From assembly GCA_031283505.1 (NCBI GenBank), contig JAITBO010000084.1, forward strand, positions 1-10,059: a stretch of DNA of 10,059 nt, in the 5' to 3' direction. The notes under the pieces were generated by a model. It saw nothing but the letters and a program-made list of their open reading frames with translations, did no database searches and was not told the DNA's origin. Below are positions 1 through 6,296 of this stretch, one piece after another (the first letter of the stretch is position 1; the number at the start of each line of letters is the position of its first letter). Source of the DNA: Treponema sp. Its GTDB lineage: Bacteria; Spirochaetota; Spirochaetia; Treponematales; Breznakiellaceae. A program made the position numbers and the translations under genes.

Positions 1-47
1 CGGTATCCGGCGATGACGTTTCGCTTTGCGCTCATGGATACCCCCAT
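1..47 (-). CDS. 5' end of a leftward gene, possibly a transposase (partial)
   Basis: Only the first 15 codons and two bases are inside the window; they read MGVSMSAKRNVIAGYR on the minus strand. The start at 47 is supported by a GGAGG ribosome binding site at 53-57, five bases upstream; the in-frame ATG at 35 would lie too far from it. The product cannot be identified from so few residues. Two clues link it to the gene starting at 10039: both begin M-G-hydrophobic-S/N-M followed by charged residues, and both have the same roughly 26-base block upstream (89-114 here). I infer two members of one family, and the flanking repeats suggest an insertion sequence. An XRE-type regulator (the N-terminal lysine/arginine and IAGYR would fit a first helix) is the main alternative. 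Confidence 0.45.
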   Translation of the reverse strand, partial: MGVSMSAKRNVIAGY

Positions 48-88
48 TTTGACCTCCGGGAACTATTAGCTCCGGATAGTCTGCCTTG

Positions 89-114
89 ATTTGGGTTACT
101 TTTTCAATGAGGCA
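89..114 (-). repeat. Upstream block shared with the right edge (inverted copy)
   Basis: Read on the minus strand, this begins TGCCTCATTGAAAA and ends GTAACCCAAAT. It matches 9979-10006 on the plus strand with two substitutions and one two-base gap. It lies about 41 bases before the start codon of the leftward partial gene, as the right copy lies about 32 bases before its own gene. It does not form a good promoter with a spaced -10 box, so a protein-binding site or mobile-element end is more likely than a simple promoter. Confidence 0.55.
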
Positions 115-124
115 ACGCGTGCTA

Positions 125-152
125 TTGACACAAGTGTAATTCCTTGTATTAT
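125..152 (+). promoter_or_regulatory. Candidate sigma70-type promoter
   Basis: TTGACA at 125-130 and TATTAT at 147-152 are separated by 16 bases; the -35 is a perfect consensus and the -10 has one mismatch. It faces maf, which would give a 5' leader of roughly 200 bases. No better promoter is visible between here and the maf start. The -35 also lies within a small ACAC-AA-GTGT palindrome (128-137). Confidence 0.5.
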
Positions 153-177
153 CAGTAATTAGTTACCATACAAGGAA
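140..177. promoter_or_regulatory. Inverted repeat overlapping the -10 box, operator-like
   Basis: TTCCTTGTAT at 140-149 is exactly repeated in inverted form as ATACAAGGAA at 168-177, with 18 bases between. The left arm overlaps the -10 box and the right arm would lie just downstream of the transcription start. This placement suits a repressor operator or a hairpin at the very 5' end of the transcript. The regulator is unknown. Confidence 0.4.
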
Positions 178-260
178 ATAGAATTCCAGGGAGCGGGTTC
201 CCCGGGAGTTGAAAGTGGCGGGTTCGGGTTCCGCGTCTCTCAAATATCTATAAGTCTTGA

Positions 261-318
261 GAACCTGTCCCAAAGCTAATTGACTGTGCGCTAAGATGTA
301 CGGTTTTGGGTCAGGTTC
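261..318 (+). repeat. Long stem-loop in the maf leader
   Basis: The 14-base arm at 261-274 (GAACCTGTCCCAAA) is complementary to 305-318 (TTTGGGTCAGGTTC) with a single mismatch, around a 30-base loop; a wobble and a GC pair can extend it inward. There is no T-run after it, so it is not an ordinary terminator. It could be a structured leader RNA or a miniature inverted-repeat element; only a two-base GA repeat flanks it, which is weak support for an insertion. Confidence 0.45.
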
Positions 319-368
319 GATATAAAGCTATTTTTTCATATCAGTAAACCCTGAACGGAGAAGTATAT

Positions 369-968
369 ATGGAACCTATCATTTTGGCGTCCGGTTCACT
401 GCGGAGACAGGAATATTTCCGGCTTATGGGACTGCCGTTCAACATTATGCCTGCCCGGGTAGACGAGGACTACAACGAAAGCCTGAGTCCCCGGGAAGTG
501 ACCGAAGAATTGGCGGTGCGGAAGGTCAACCGGATCATCGAACTCCTCCAGGGACGGACGCCGCCCTGGATATGCGGGGCCGATACGGTCGTTTCTCTGG
601 ACGGAAAAATCTTCGGGAAACCCCCGTCCAGGGAGGATGCCCGGAATATGCTGAACGCCCTCCGAGGCCGGGAGCACGACGTGGTTACCGCAGTGGCCCT
701 CTTTAACGGCAAGGAAAAATCCGTTGACTGCCGTTCCGTGGTCAGTACCGTGACCTTCAGTCCCTTTTCGGAGACCGAAATCGAGTGGTACCTCAATACC
801 GGGGAATGGCAGGGGGTGGCGGGGGCCTACAAGGTGCAGGGGCTGGCATCCTGCCTTATTTCCCATATCAAGGGGTCCTACAGCTCAATCGTGGGCTTGC
901 CAATGCACGAATTTTATGTCATGCTAGGGGAAAATGGGTATCCTTACGGGGAGCCAACCCATTCATAA
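369..968 (+). CDS. maf: Maf family nucleoside triphosphate pyrophosphatase
   Basis: A 199-residue protein of normal Maf length. The family hydrolyses nucleoside triphosphates (dTTP/UTP and modified forms in the YhdE branch) to monophosphates and pyrophosphate in the cytosol, keeping wrong nucleotides out of nucleic acids; some members affect septum formation. Visible family motifs are ASGSLRR at 7-13 (most relatives have S-P-R-R, here leucine replaces proline), GADTVV at 70-75 with the catalytic-type aspartate D72, GKP at 83-85, AGAYKVQG at 151-158 and GSYSSIVGLP at 169-178. The start has a GGAG site at 357-360, eight bases upstream. It is the first gene after a long leader and is separated by 206 bases from rpsB, so it may be a separate or weakly coupled transcription unit. 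Substrate preference within the family cannot be read with certainty. Confidence 0.95.
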   Translation: MEPIILASGSLRRQEYFRLMGLPFNIMPARVDEDYNESLSPREVTEELAVRKVNRIIELLQGRTPPWICGADTVVSLDGKIFGKPPSREDARNMLNALRGREHDVVTAVALFNGKEKSVDCRSVVSTVTFSPFSETEIEWYLNTGEWQGVAGAYKVQGLASCLISHIKGSYSSIVGLPMHEFYVMLGENGYPYGEPTHS

Positions 969-983
969 AGGGGATTTCCCTTT
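967..983 (+). other. Short hairpin at the maf stop codon
   Basis: AAAGGG at 967-972 pairs perfectly with CCCTTT at 978-983 around a five-base loop, starting within the maf stop codon. It lacks a separate T-tract, so it is at best a weak 3' end or a stabilising stem. Confidence 0.25.
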
Positions 984-996
984 GGGCAGTCTCCGG

Positions 997-1032
997 CGGG
1001 AACCATCTGTTAACGGGTGTTCCCGTTATTTT
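997..1032 (+). terminator. Candidate intrinsic terminator with a competing stem in the rpsB leader
   Basis: TAACGGG at 1011-1017 pairs perfectly with CCCGTTA at 1022-1028 around a four-base loop, followed by TTTT, the form of a modest intrinsic terminator. The upstream arm CGGGAAC at 997-1003 is a perfect complement of GTTCCCG at 1019-1025, which uses the same bases. The two stems cannot coexist, as in terminator/antiterminator pairs. It lies 43-64 bases after maf and about 145 bases before rpsB. Confidence 0.4.
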
Positions 1033-1033
1033 C

Positions 1034-1101
1034 CGTCTTCCTTTCGGAGGACGAGATACAGGGAAGGCGCCGCTATGACGCCCTTTTCCAAACGGAAGAC
1101 G
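1034..1101 (+). promoter_or_regulatory. Second set of alternative stems in the rpsB leader
   Basis: CGTCTTCC at 1034-1041 can pair locally with GGAGGACG at 1046-1053 (one wobble, four-base loop) or perfectly with GGAAGACG at 1094-1101. S2 operons are autoregulated by S2 through their leaders in several bacteria, so a structured leader is expected, but I do not recognise the known S2-binding fold here. No convincing promoter is visible between 1033 and 1165. Confidence 0.3.
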
Positions 1102-1174
1102 CTCTTTGGCCGGAAGCCGGAGGGGGTCATCCTCATCTGCGGAATAGGGGTTCAGGGCCGCGCGGGAGGAAAAC

Positions 1175-2071
1175 GTGGCTGTAGTTACTATGAAAAGCCT
1201 GCTGGAATCGGGGGTGCATTTTGGTCACCAGGTAAAACGCTGGGACCCTCGGATGAAGAAGTACATCTTCGCCGAACGGAACGGCATCCATATCATCGAT
1301 CTGCAAAAGACCATTCAGGCGATTAAAGACGCTTACGAAGCGGTCAGAAAAAGCGTTTCATCAGGCAAGACGGTATTGTTTGTAGGGACCAAAAAACAGG
1401 CCCAGCAGGCGATCCAAAAAGAGGCCGAACGGTGCGGTATGTTTTACATCAACAACCGCTGGCTCGGCGGTATGCTCACCAACTTTGTGACCATCAAAAA
1501 ATCATTGCTCCGTCTCAAAAAATTGGAAAAGATGGAAATTGACGGAACCTTTGAAAATCTGACGAAAAAAGAAATCGCATCTTTGGGCAAAGAACGGGCG
1601 AAGCTCCAGAAGAACCTGGGGGGTATAAAAGAGATGAAGGAGCTTCCGGGCATCATCTTCATCATCGACACCCGTAAAGAAGCTATCGCTGTGGCGGAAG
1701 CCAAGCGCCAGGGCATTCCCATCGTCGCTGTGGTGGATACCAACTGTAATCCCGAAGGGATCAACTACCCCATTCCCGGAAACGACGACGCCATCCGGTC
1801 CATTACCCTCTTTACCCAGATTGTCGCCAACGCGGTAATCGAGGCGGACAACGAGGCGGGCCTCAAGATCATCGAGACCCTTGGCGACGAAAACGAAGAT
1901 ATGGAAGATGTCATGACCGATGTCTCCATCAAGGAAGAGGACCGGGAAATCGACATCGAATCCTATTCTTCCGGCGCGGCCTCTTCGGAGGAAGAAAAAG
2001 TCAAGGAAGCCCCCGCCGAGGATAACGACGAGCTTCCGGTGGATGTTGACAAGGTTTACGGCCAGGAATAA
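1175..2071 (+). CDS. rpsB: 30S ribosomal protein S2
   Basis: S2 binds late to the small subunit near the head-body junction and is needed for S1 binding where S1 exists. The protein starts [19 protein letters not shown], a typical S2 beginning; the start codon is GTG with a GGAGGA site at 1165-1170, four bases upstream. Other S2 landmarks are the [16 protein letters not shown] segment at 31-46, [10 protein letters not shown] at 95-104, the coiled-coil-like region at about 108-150, and [13 protein letters not shown] at 181-193 followed by [11 protein letters not shown]. At 298 residues it is longer than the usual 240 or so: the core ends near 235 and is followed by about 60 residues rich in Glu and Asp. 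It heads a cluster with tsf, 28 bases downstream, the most conserved neighbour of rpsB. Confidence 0.98.
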   Translation: MAVVTMKSLLESGVHFGHQVKRWDPRMKKYIFAERNGIHIIDLQKTIQAIKDAYEAVRKSVSSGKTVLFVGTKKQAQQAIQKEAERCGMFYINNRWLGGMLTNFVTIKKSLLRLKKLEKMEIDGTFENLTKKEIASLGKERAKLQKNLGGIKEMKELPGIIFIIDTRKEAIAVAEAKRQGIPIVAVVDTNCNPEGINYPIPGNDDAIRSITLFTQIVANAVIEADNEAGLKIIETLGDENEDMEDVMTDVSIKEEDREIDIESYSSGAASSEEEKVKEAPAEDNDELPVDVDKVYGQE

Positions 2072-2099
2072 AAACAAAGCTTTTTAAGGAGTCAGGCAA

Positions 2100-2951
2100 A
2101 TGGGAATCAGTGCGGAAGATGTTAAAAAACTCCGGGAGAAGACCGGAGCGGGTATGATGGAATGTAAGAACGCCTTAGTGGAAACCGGCGGGGATTTTGC
2201 CGGGGCGGAGAAGCTTTTAAAAGAAAAGGGGCTTGCGGCGGTGGAAAAACGCGCCGGACGGGCTACCAATGAGGGCAAAATTTTTGTAACGATCAAGAAT
2301 AATGCGGCGGCCCTGGTGGAACTGGCCTCGGAAACGGATTTTGTGTCCAGAAACCCCGAATTCATCGCCCTGGGGGAAGCAATCGCGGACCAGGTTCTGG
2401 AAAAGGGCTATACCGGACCGAATGACGAACTGGCGGGCATGGTAACGGACCTGGCGACCAAGATCCGGGAAAACATGGGCCTCAAGCGGGTCAAGCTGGT
2501 CACGGCGGGGGACCGGGAGTACCTCGTCAAGTACATACACGGAGACGGGGCTATAGGGGTAGTGGTAAAGCTGGGCGCCGGAAATACGGAGGCCCTTCAA
2601 AAAGAGGAATTCAAGACCCTGGCCTTCAACCTGGCCCTCCATATCGCGGCTTTTAGTCCCGCAGCCCTGGACCGGGACCATATTAACGCGACGTTCCTCA
2701 ACGAGCAGGAAGAGATCTTCCGCAAGCAGCTCGAAGGGGATGAAAAACTCAAAGGAAAACCCGCCAACGTGGTGGACAATATCCTCAAGGGAAAAGTGAA
2801 TAAATACCTGTCGGATATTTGTCTTATGGAACAGGGGTATGTAAAGGACGAAAAATTCTCCGTGGCTCAGGTTCTTTCCAACACGGGGAAACAGCTTGGA
2901 ACGACAATAAACGTGGTTGACTATGTGTACTTTAAAGTAGGAGATAGTTAA
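2100..2951 (+). CDS. tsf: Elongation factor Ts
   Basis: EF-Ts is the nucleotide exchange factor that releases GDP from EF-Tu. The protein has 283 residues, the same length as the E. coli factor. Residues 1-50 form the N-terminal UBA-like domain, with the conserved VKKLREKTGAGMMECKNAL at 8-26. TDFVSRN at 79-85 is the family signature; D80 and F81 correspond in type and position to the residues that disturb the EF-Tu magnesium site. The C-terminal part carries LALHIAAFSP at 179-188 and a dimerisation-type helical section. An AAGGAG site at 2086-2091, eight bases upstream, supports the ATG start. The stop codon overlaps the frr start by one base (TAATG), so frr is probably translationally coupled. 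In many bacteria pyrH would follow here; it does not. Confidence 0.98.
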   Translation: MGISAEDVKKLREKTGAGMMECKNALVETGGDFAGAEKLLKEKGLAAVEKRAGRATNEGKIFVTIKNNAAALVELASETDFVSRNPEFIALGEAIADQVLEKGYTGPNDELAGMVTDLATKIRENMGLKRVKLVTAGDREYLVKYIHGDGAIGVVVKLGAGNTEALQKEEFKTLAFNLALHIAAFSPAALDRDHINATFLNEQEEIFRKQLEGDEKLKGKPANVVDNILKGKVNKYLSDICLMEQGYVKDEKFSVAQVLSNTGKQLGTTINVVDYVYFKVGDS

Positions 2952-3505
2952 TGCATAGCGTCATTTCTTCAGCCGAAGATCGGATGAAAAAAACCGTCGC
3001 CAACCTGCAAGACGGGTTTGCCTCTCTTAGAACCGGACGGGCGTCGGCTTCTTTGTTCGATAAAATAAAGGTCGATTACTACGGGGATAAGTCGCCCATC
3101 AACCAGGTGGCGAACATTTCCATCCCCGAAGCCCGGCTCATCGTGATACAGCCCTGGGACAAGGGGCTTATCGGGGAGATTGAAAAGGCCATACGGTCTT
3201 CGGAACTTTCCCTGAATCCCAGCAATGACGGAAAGGTTATCAGGATCGCTATTCCGCCCCTGACGGAGGAACGCCGGAAGGAGCTTGCCAAAATCGCCAA
3301 AAACCAGGCGGAGCAGAGCCGGGTATCTGTGAGGAACATACGGCGGGACGGCAACGACGAACTGAAAAAAATCCTCAAAACCGGGGAGCTTACGGAAGAT
3401 GAAGAGAACCGGAATGCCGAGGAATTGCAAAAGCTGACCGATTCCTATATAGCGAAGATCAATCAGGTGCTGGACGAAAAAGAAAAAGAAATAATGGAAG
3501 ACTGA
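2951..3505 (+). CDS. frr: Ribosome recycling factor
   Basis: RRF acts with EF-G to split post-termination ribosomes in the cytosol. The protein has 184 residues against 185 in E. coli. It has the two-domain plan: an alpha-helical domain I from the N-terminus (with LRTGRAS at 26-32) and from PLTEERRKEL at 103-112 onward, including RVSVRNIRRDGND at 124-136, and the small beta domain II between, at roughly 33-104. Its ribosome binding site, AGGAG at 2939-2943, lies within the last codons of tsf, seven bases before the ATG. The stop overlaps the uppS start (TGATG), so tsf, frr and uppS probably form one translationally linked unit. Confidence 0.98.
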   Translation: MHSVISSAEDRMKKTVANLQDGFASLRTGRASASLFDKIKVDYYGDKSPINQVANISIPEARLIVIQPWDKGLIGEIEKAIRSSELSLNPSNDGKVIRIAIPPLTEERRKELAKIAKNQAEQSRVSVRNIRRDGNDELKKILKTGELTEDEENRNAEELQKLTDSYIAKINQVLDEKEKEIMED

Positions 3506-4242
3506 TGCCCGCTGAAAAAGTTGCGGGCAAAAAGCCCCTTCCGGAAAAAGATCCTCTTCCTCTCCACATCGGCGTTATCATGGATGGTAATGGCCGGTGG
3601 GCGGTGGGGCGGGGACAGATACGAACCCAGGGCCACCTTGAAGGGATCAAGACGGCAAAAAGAATCGTCAAGGCCGCAAGCGATATGGGTATCGCCTACC
3701 TGACCCTCTACGTCTTTTCAACGGAAAACTGGAAACGTACCGCCGAAGAAGTAGGGTTCATCATGGGGCTTGTAAAGCAGTATCTGGCGGCGGAACTGGA
3801 TTTTTTCAGGCAGAACCGCATCAGGATACGTCATACCGGGGATTTCCAGGGGCTGCCCCCAGAAATCGCCGGGGAGATTCGGGAAGTATGTGAAGACACC
3901 CGGAATTTTGCGGGGCTTCAGGTCATACTGGCCCTGAATTATGGGGGCCGGGACGAGATAATCCGGGGAATAAAGCGGCTTCTGGAGGCGTCCCCTTCCG
4001 GCGGGGAGCTTACGGAAACTTCCTTCCGGCAATACCTGGACAACCCCGATGTTCCCGATCCGGACCTCATCATCAGGACCGCCGGGGAAATGCGGATCAG
4101 TAACTTCCTCCTGTGGGAAGGGGCCTATGCGGAATACCGGGTTTCGGAAAAAATGTGGCCGGATTTTACGGAAGAAGACCTGGTTTCGGCAATAGAGTGG
4201 TTCCGGGGCCGGGAACGGCGGTATGGCGGCGTAAAGAGATGA
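3505..4242 (+). CDS. uppS: Undecaprenyl (polyprenyl) diphosphate synthase, cis-prenyltransferase
   Basis: It condenses IPP onto farnesyl diphosphate in cis to make undecaprenyl diphosphate, the precursor of the lipid carrier for peptidoglycan and other surface glycans, at the cytoplasmic membrane face. In 245 residues the family signatures are clear: HIGVIMDGNGRWA at 21-33 with the catalytic-type aspartate D27, G43-H44, FSTENWKR at 71-78, LNYGGRDEI at 144-152, and PDLIIRTAGEMRISNFLLW at 186-204 (most relatives have R-T-S-G-E; alanine replaces serine here). The N-terminal 20 residues before the first strand are lysine- and proline-rich and probably flexible. The ATG overlaps the frr stop; a weak GGAAG site at 3496-3500 precedes it. 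Chain length is inferred from the family; shorter or longer polyprenols cannot be excluded. Confidence 0.96.
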   Translation: MPAEKVAGKKPLPEKDPLPLHIGVIMDGNGRWAVGRGQIRTQGHLEGIKTAKRIVKAASDMGIAYLTLYVFSTENWKRTAEEVGFIMGLVKQYLAAELDFFRQNRIRIRHTGDFQGLPPEIAGEIREVCEDTRNFAGLQVILALNYGGRDEIIRGIKRLLEASPSGGELTETSFRQYLDNPDVPDPDLIIRTAGEMRISNFLLWEGAYAEYRVSEKMWPDFTEEDLVSAIEWFRGRERRYGGVKR

Positions 4243-5093
4243 AGAAACTAATCCAACGGCTTCTTTTATTCATCATTACTTTGCCCCTCATCATGGTTGT
4301 CGTGGTGTTTCTGCCTTACCGGAACTATCTGGCCGCTAACGTCATCGTGGTTGTTCTGAGCGGCCTGGGAGCCAGCGAATTCGCCGCTATGCTGAACAAG
4401 AAAAACAACGTCATTTCCAAAGGGGAAGCCTGTATACTTGGATCCCTGGGTCCCGCCGCCTTGACGTTGACGGTGAGTTTCGGCCTTGGCTTTTATGTTT
4501 TTCCCGGCGTTCTTATGGTCGCCTTCACCTGGCTGCTTCTTTCCAGGATTTTTACTTCGCCGGACAAGTTCCGGAATTCCCTGGCTCACATCATATCGGG
4601 CTTTGCCGTCATGATTTATCCGGGTTTCTTCATGCTCTGGAACATCCTGATGACTCGTTTTCTCCAAGCGGATATGGTCATCCTGGGATTCTTTTTTATC
4701 GTGGTGGCCAGTGATTCGCTGGCTTGGGCCGTAGGTATGCTCTTGGGGGCGAACAACCGGGGGATCATACCTGCGAGCCCCAATAAAAGTGTCGCGGGCT
4801 ATATCGGTGGTTTTACGGGCTCCATCCTGGTCGGCCTGGGAGCGGCATGGTTCTTCCCTGCGGCGTTTACGTCAAAGGCCATACCGTCTCTCTTGGCAGG
4901 CGGCATCCTGGGTTTTCTTTCCGCAGTGGCGGCTTCTCTGGGAGATCTGGCTGAATCGGTCATGAAGCGGGGTTCCGCCGTCAAGGATTCAGGAGAGATT
5001 ATTCCCGGCAGAGGCGGGGTTCTGGATTCCATCGATTCCATAGCCATGGCGGCGCCGGTGTACTACGGTCTTTACCGGATTCTTTTTATGTAG
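4239..5093 (+). CDS. cdsA: Phosphatidate cytidylyltransferase (CDP-diacylglycerol synthase)
   Basis: An integral membrane enzyme that makes CDP-diacylglycerol from phosphatidic acid and CTP, the branch point for bacterial phospholipids. I start it at 4239, where ATG overlaps the uppS stop (ATGA); this gives 284 residues, the family length, and a start directly before the first hydrophobic helix. A longer reading from 4113 only adds out-of-frame uppS sequence. About eight or nine hydrophobic segments are visible, including 8-25, 30-50, 85-102, 115-136, 147-170, 187-205, 215-235 and 267-283. The C-terminal signature lies at 240-266 (S-x2-KR-x4-KD-x-G-x3-PG-x-GG-x2-D-x2-D), but GHGG is GRGG (R259... 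positions 257-260) and the usual D-R is D-S (263-264). SPNKSVAG at 180-187 replaces the usual SPKKTxEG. Its ribosome binding site is weak, suggesting coupling to uppS. Confidence 0.93.
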   Translation: MKKLIQRLLLFIITLPLIMVVVVFLPYRNYLAANVIVVVLSGLGASEFAAMLNKKNNVISKGEACILGSLGPAALTLTVSFGLGFYVFPGVLMVAFTWLLLSRIFTSPDKFRNSLAHIISGFAVMIYPGFFMLWNILMTRFLQADMVILGFFFIVVASDSLAWAVGMLLGANNRGIIPASPNKSVAGYIGGFTGSILVGLGAAWFFPAAFTSKAIPSLLAGGILGFLSAVAASLGDLAESVMKRGSAVKDSGEIIPGRGGVLDSIDSIAMAAPVYYGLYRILFM

Positions 5094-5126
5094 CCGGTTT
5101 ATCATTGAGTTCCATTTGGATAAAGA

Positions 5127-6296
5127 ATGAAAAAGCGGACAGCGGTTCTTGGGGCCACCGGTTCTATCGGAAAAAGCGCCATTGACGTATTACGGGAAGG
5201 AAGGGAACGTTTCGAGGTGGTCCTTCTCTCCAGCCATACCGATATTTCCGGCCTCCTCGCCCTTTCCAGGGAGTTCCCCGTAGCGGCCCTGGTCTTGACC
5301 GGCCCGGACTCAGTTCCGGGGGTTTCGGCGCTGTCCGGAAACGTATATAGGGGAAAGGCGGGTCTGCTCCGGGCCATTGCCAGAACCGCGCCGGACCTGG
5401 TGGTGAACGGCATTGCCGGGGCGGCGGGACTGGAGCCGTCCCTGGCGGCCCTGGATGCTGGGGCAGACCTTGCCCTGGCGAACAAGGAAACCGTGGTCAT
5501 GGCCGCCCCCCTGGTTTTCGCCCTGGCGAAAAAAAAAGGCCGCCGCATTTTGCCGGTGGACTCGGAGCATCACGCTGTTTCGAGCCTGCTGGAAGCCCAC
5601 GGCAGGGAAAACGCCGGGGAGATCATCCTTACCGCATCGGGAGGGCCCTTTAGAAAGCGGAAAAGGGAAGACTTTGCCCGGATAACCCCGGAGGAAGCTC
5701 TTGCCCACCCCACCTGGAATATGGGCCCCAAAATCACCCTTGACTCGGCGACCCTGGCGAACAAGGGGCTGGAGGTGATTGAAGCGGCGGGGCTTTTCAA
5801 TATGCCCCCCGGAAGCATCACCGTGGTTATACACCCTCAGAGCATCGTTCATTCCATGGTGCGCCTGAAGGACGGCGCGGTGTACGCCCAGCTTTCCCGG
5901 CCCGATATGCGGCTTCCCATTCACAACGCCCTGTATTATCCTGAATGTGCGCCCTGTTCCTGGGGACATCTGGATTTTGCCGGCTTGACCCTGGAGTTTG
6001 AGGCCCCGGATTTCGAGGCCTTCCCCATGCTTCCACTGGCCTATGAAGCCGCCAAACAGGGGGGACTCTATCCCGCAGTGTACAACGCCGCCAATGAAGC
6101 GGCGGCAACGGCATTTTTGACAAAAAAAGCCGGTTTTCTTGATATACCCCGCGTTGTTGGGTATGTTTTGAATAAAGACTGGAATACAGCCGGGGATTTT
6201 GAAAGCGTCGAAGCCCTGCAAATCATATTGGAGGCCGACAAAAAGGCCAGACAGATCGCAAATGCGTATATTTCGGAGAAAAACCTATGCTCATAG
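5127..6296 (+). CDS. dxr: 1-deoxy-D-xylulose 5-phosphate reductoisomerase
   Basis: Dxr converts DXP to 2-C-methyl-D-erythritol 4-phosphate with NADPH, the first committed step of the MEP isoprenoid pathway and the target of fosmidomycin. The 389-residue protein shows GATGSIG at 9-15 (NADPH loop), ANKE at 118-121, PVDSEH at 143-148 with metal ligands D145 and E147, TASGGPF at 169-175, HPTWNMG at 194-200, DSATLANKGLE at 206-216 with E216 as third metal ligand and S207, N212 and K213 as substrate contacts, and HPQSIVHSM at 236-244. These map onto E. coli residues with constant offsets. The gap after cdsA is 33 bases; only a weak GGA with AAAG precedes the ATG. It overlaps rseP by ten bases. The product feeds the IPP used by UppS two genes upstream. 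Confidence 0.97.
   Translation: MKKRTAVLGATGSIGKSAIDVLREGRERFEVVLLSSHTDISGLLALSREFPVAALVLTGPDSVPGVSALSGNVYRGKAGLLRAIARTAPDLVVNGIAGAAGLEPSLAALDAGADLALANKETVVMAAPLVFALAKKKGRRILPVDSEHHAVSSLLEAHGRENAGEIILTASGGPFRKRKREDFARITPEEALAHPTWNMGPKITLDSATLANKGLEVIEAAGLFNMPPGSITVVIHPQSIVHSMVRLKDGAVYAQLSRPDMRLPIHNALYYPECAPCSWGHLDFAGLTLEFEAPDFEAFPMLPLAYEAAKQGGLYPAVYNAANEAAATAFLTKKAGFLDIPRVVGYVLNKDWNTAGDFESVEALQIILEADKKARQIANAYISEKNLCS

Noticed and set aside
191..234. GC-rich stretch with GGGTTC repeats, considered as a tRNA or tmRNA fragment.
   Set aside because: No acceptor stem, anticodon arm or complete T-arm can be formed; only a short GCGG/CCGC hairpin and a repeated GCGGGTTC are present.
215..253. A 12-codon GTG-started frame (MAGSGSASLKYL) with GGGAG upstream, just before the 261-318 stem-loop, as a possible leader peptide.
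   Set aside because: It is very short, has no run of a single regulated amino acid, and the stem-loop after it lacks a terminator T-tract.
1075..1326. An open frame from ATG 1075 with GGGAAGG upstream, running into rpsB in another frame.
   Set aside because: It overlaps more than 150 bases of the certain rpsB gene, has no recognisable product, and its sequence is explained by the leader and rpsB.
4113..4238. A longer N-terminus for CdsA starting at 4113.
   Set aside because: The added 42 residues are out-of-frame uppS sequence, are not membrane-like, and would make the protein longer than the family; the ATGA junction at 4239 fits.
5310..6221. Long open frame on the minus strand across dxr (303 residues), and a similar one at 8165-9208 (347 residues).
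   Set aside because: Both lie fully antisense to well-supported genes, have no family features, and are expected from the GC-rich third positions of the sense genes.
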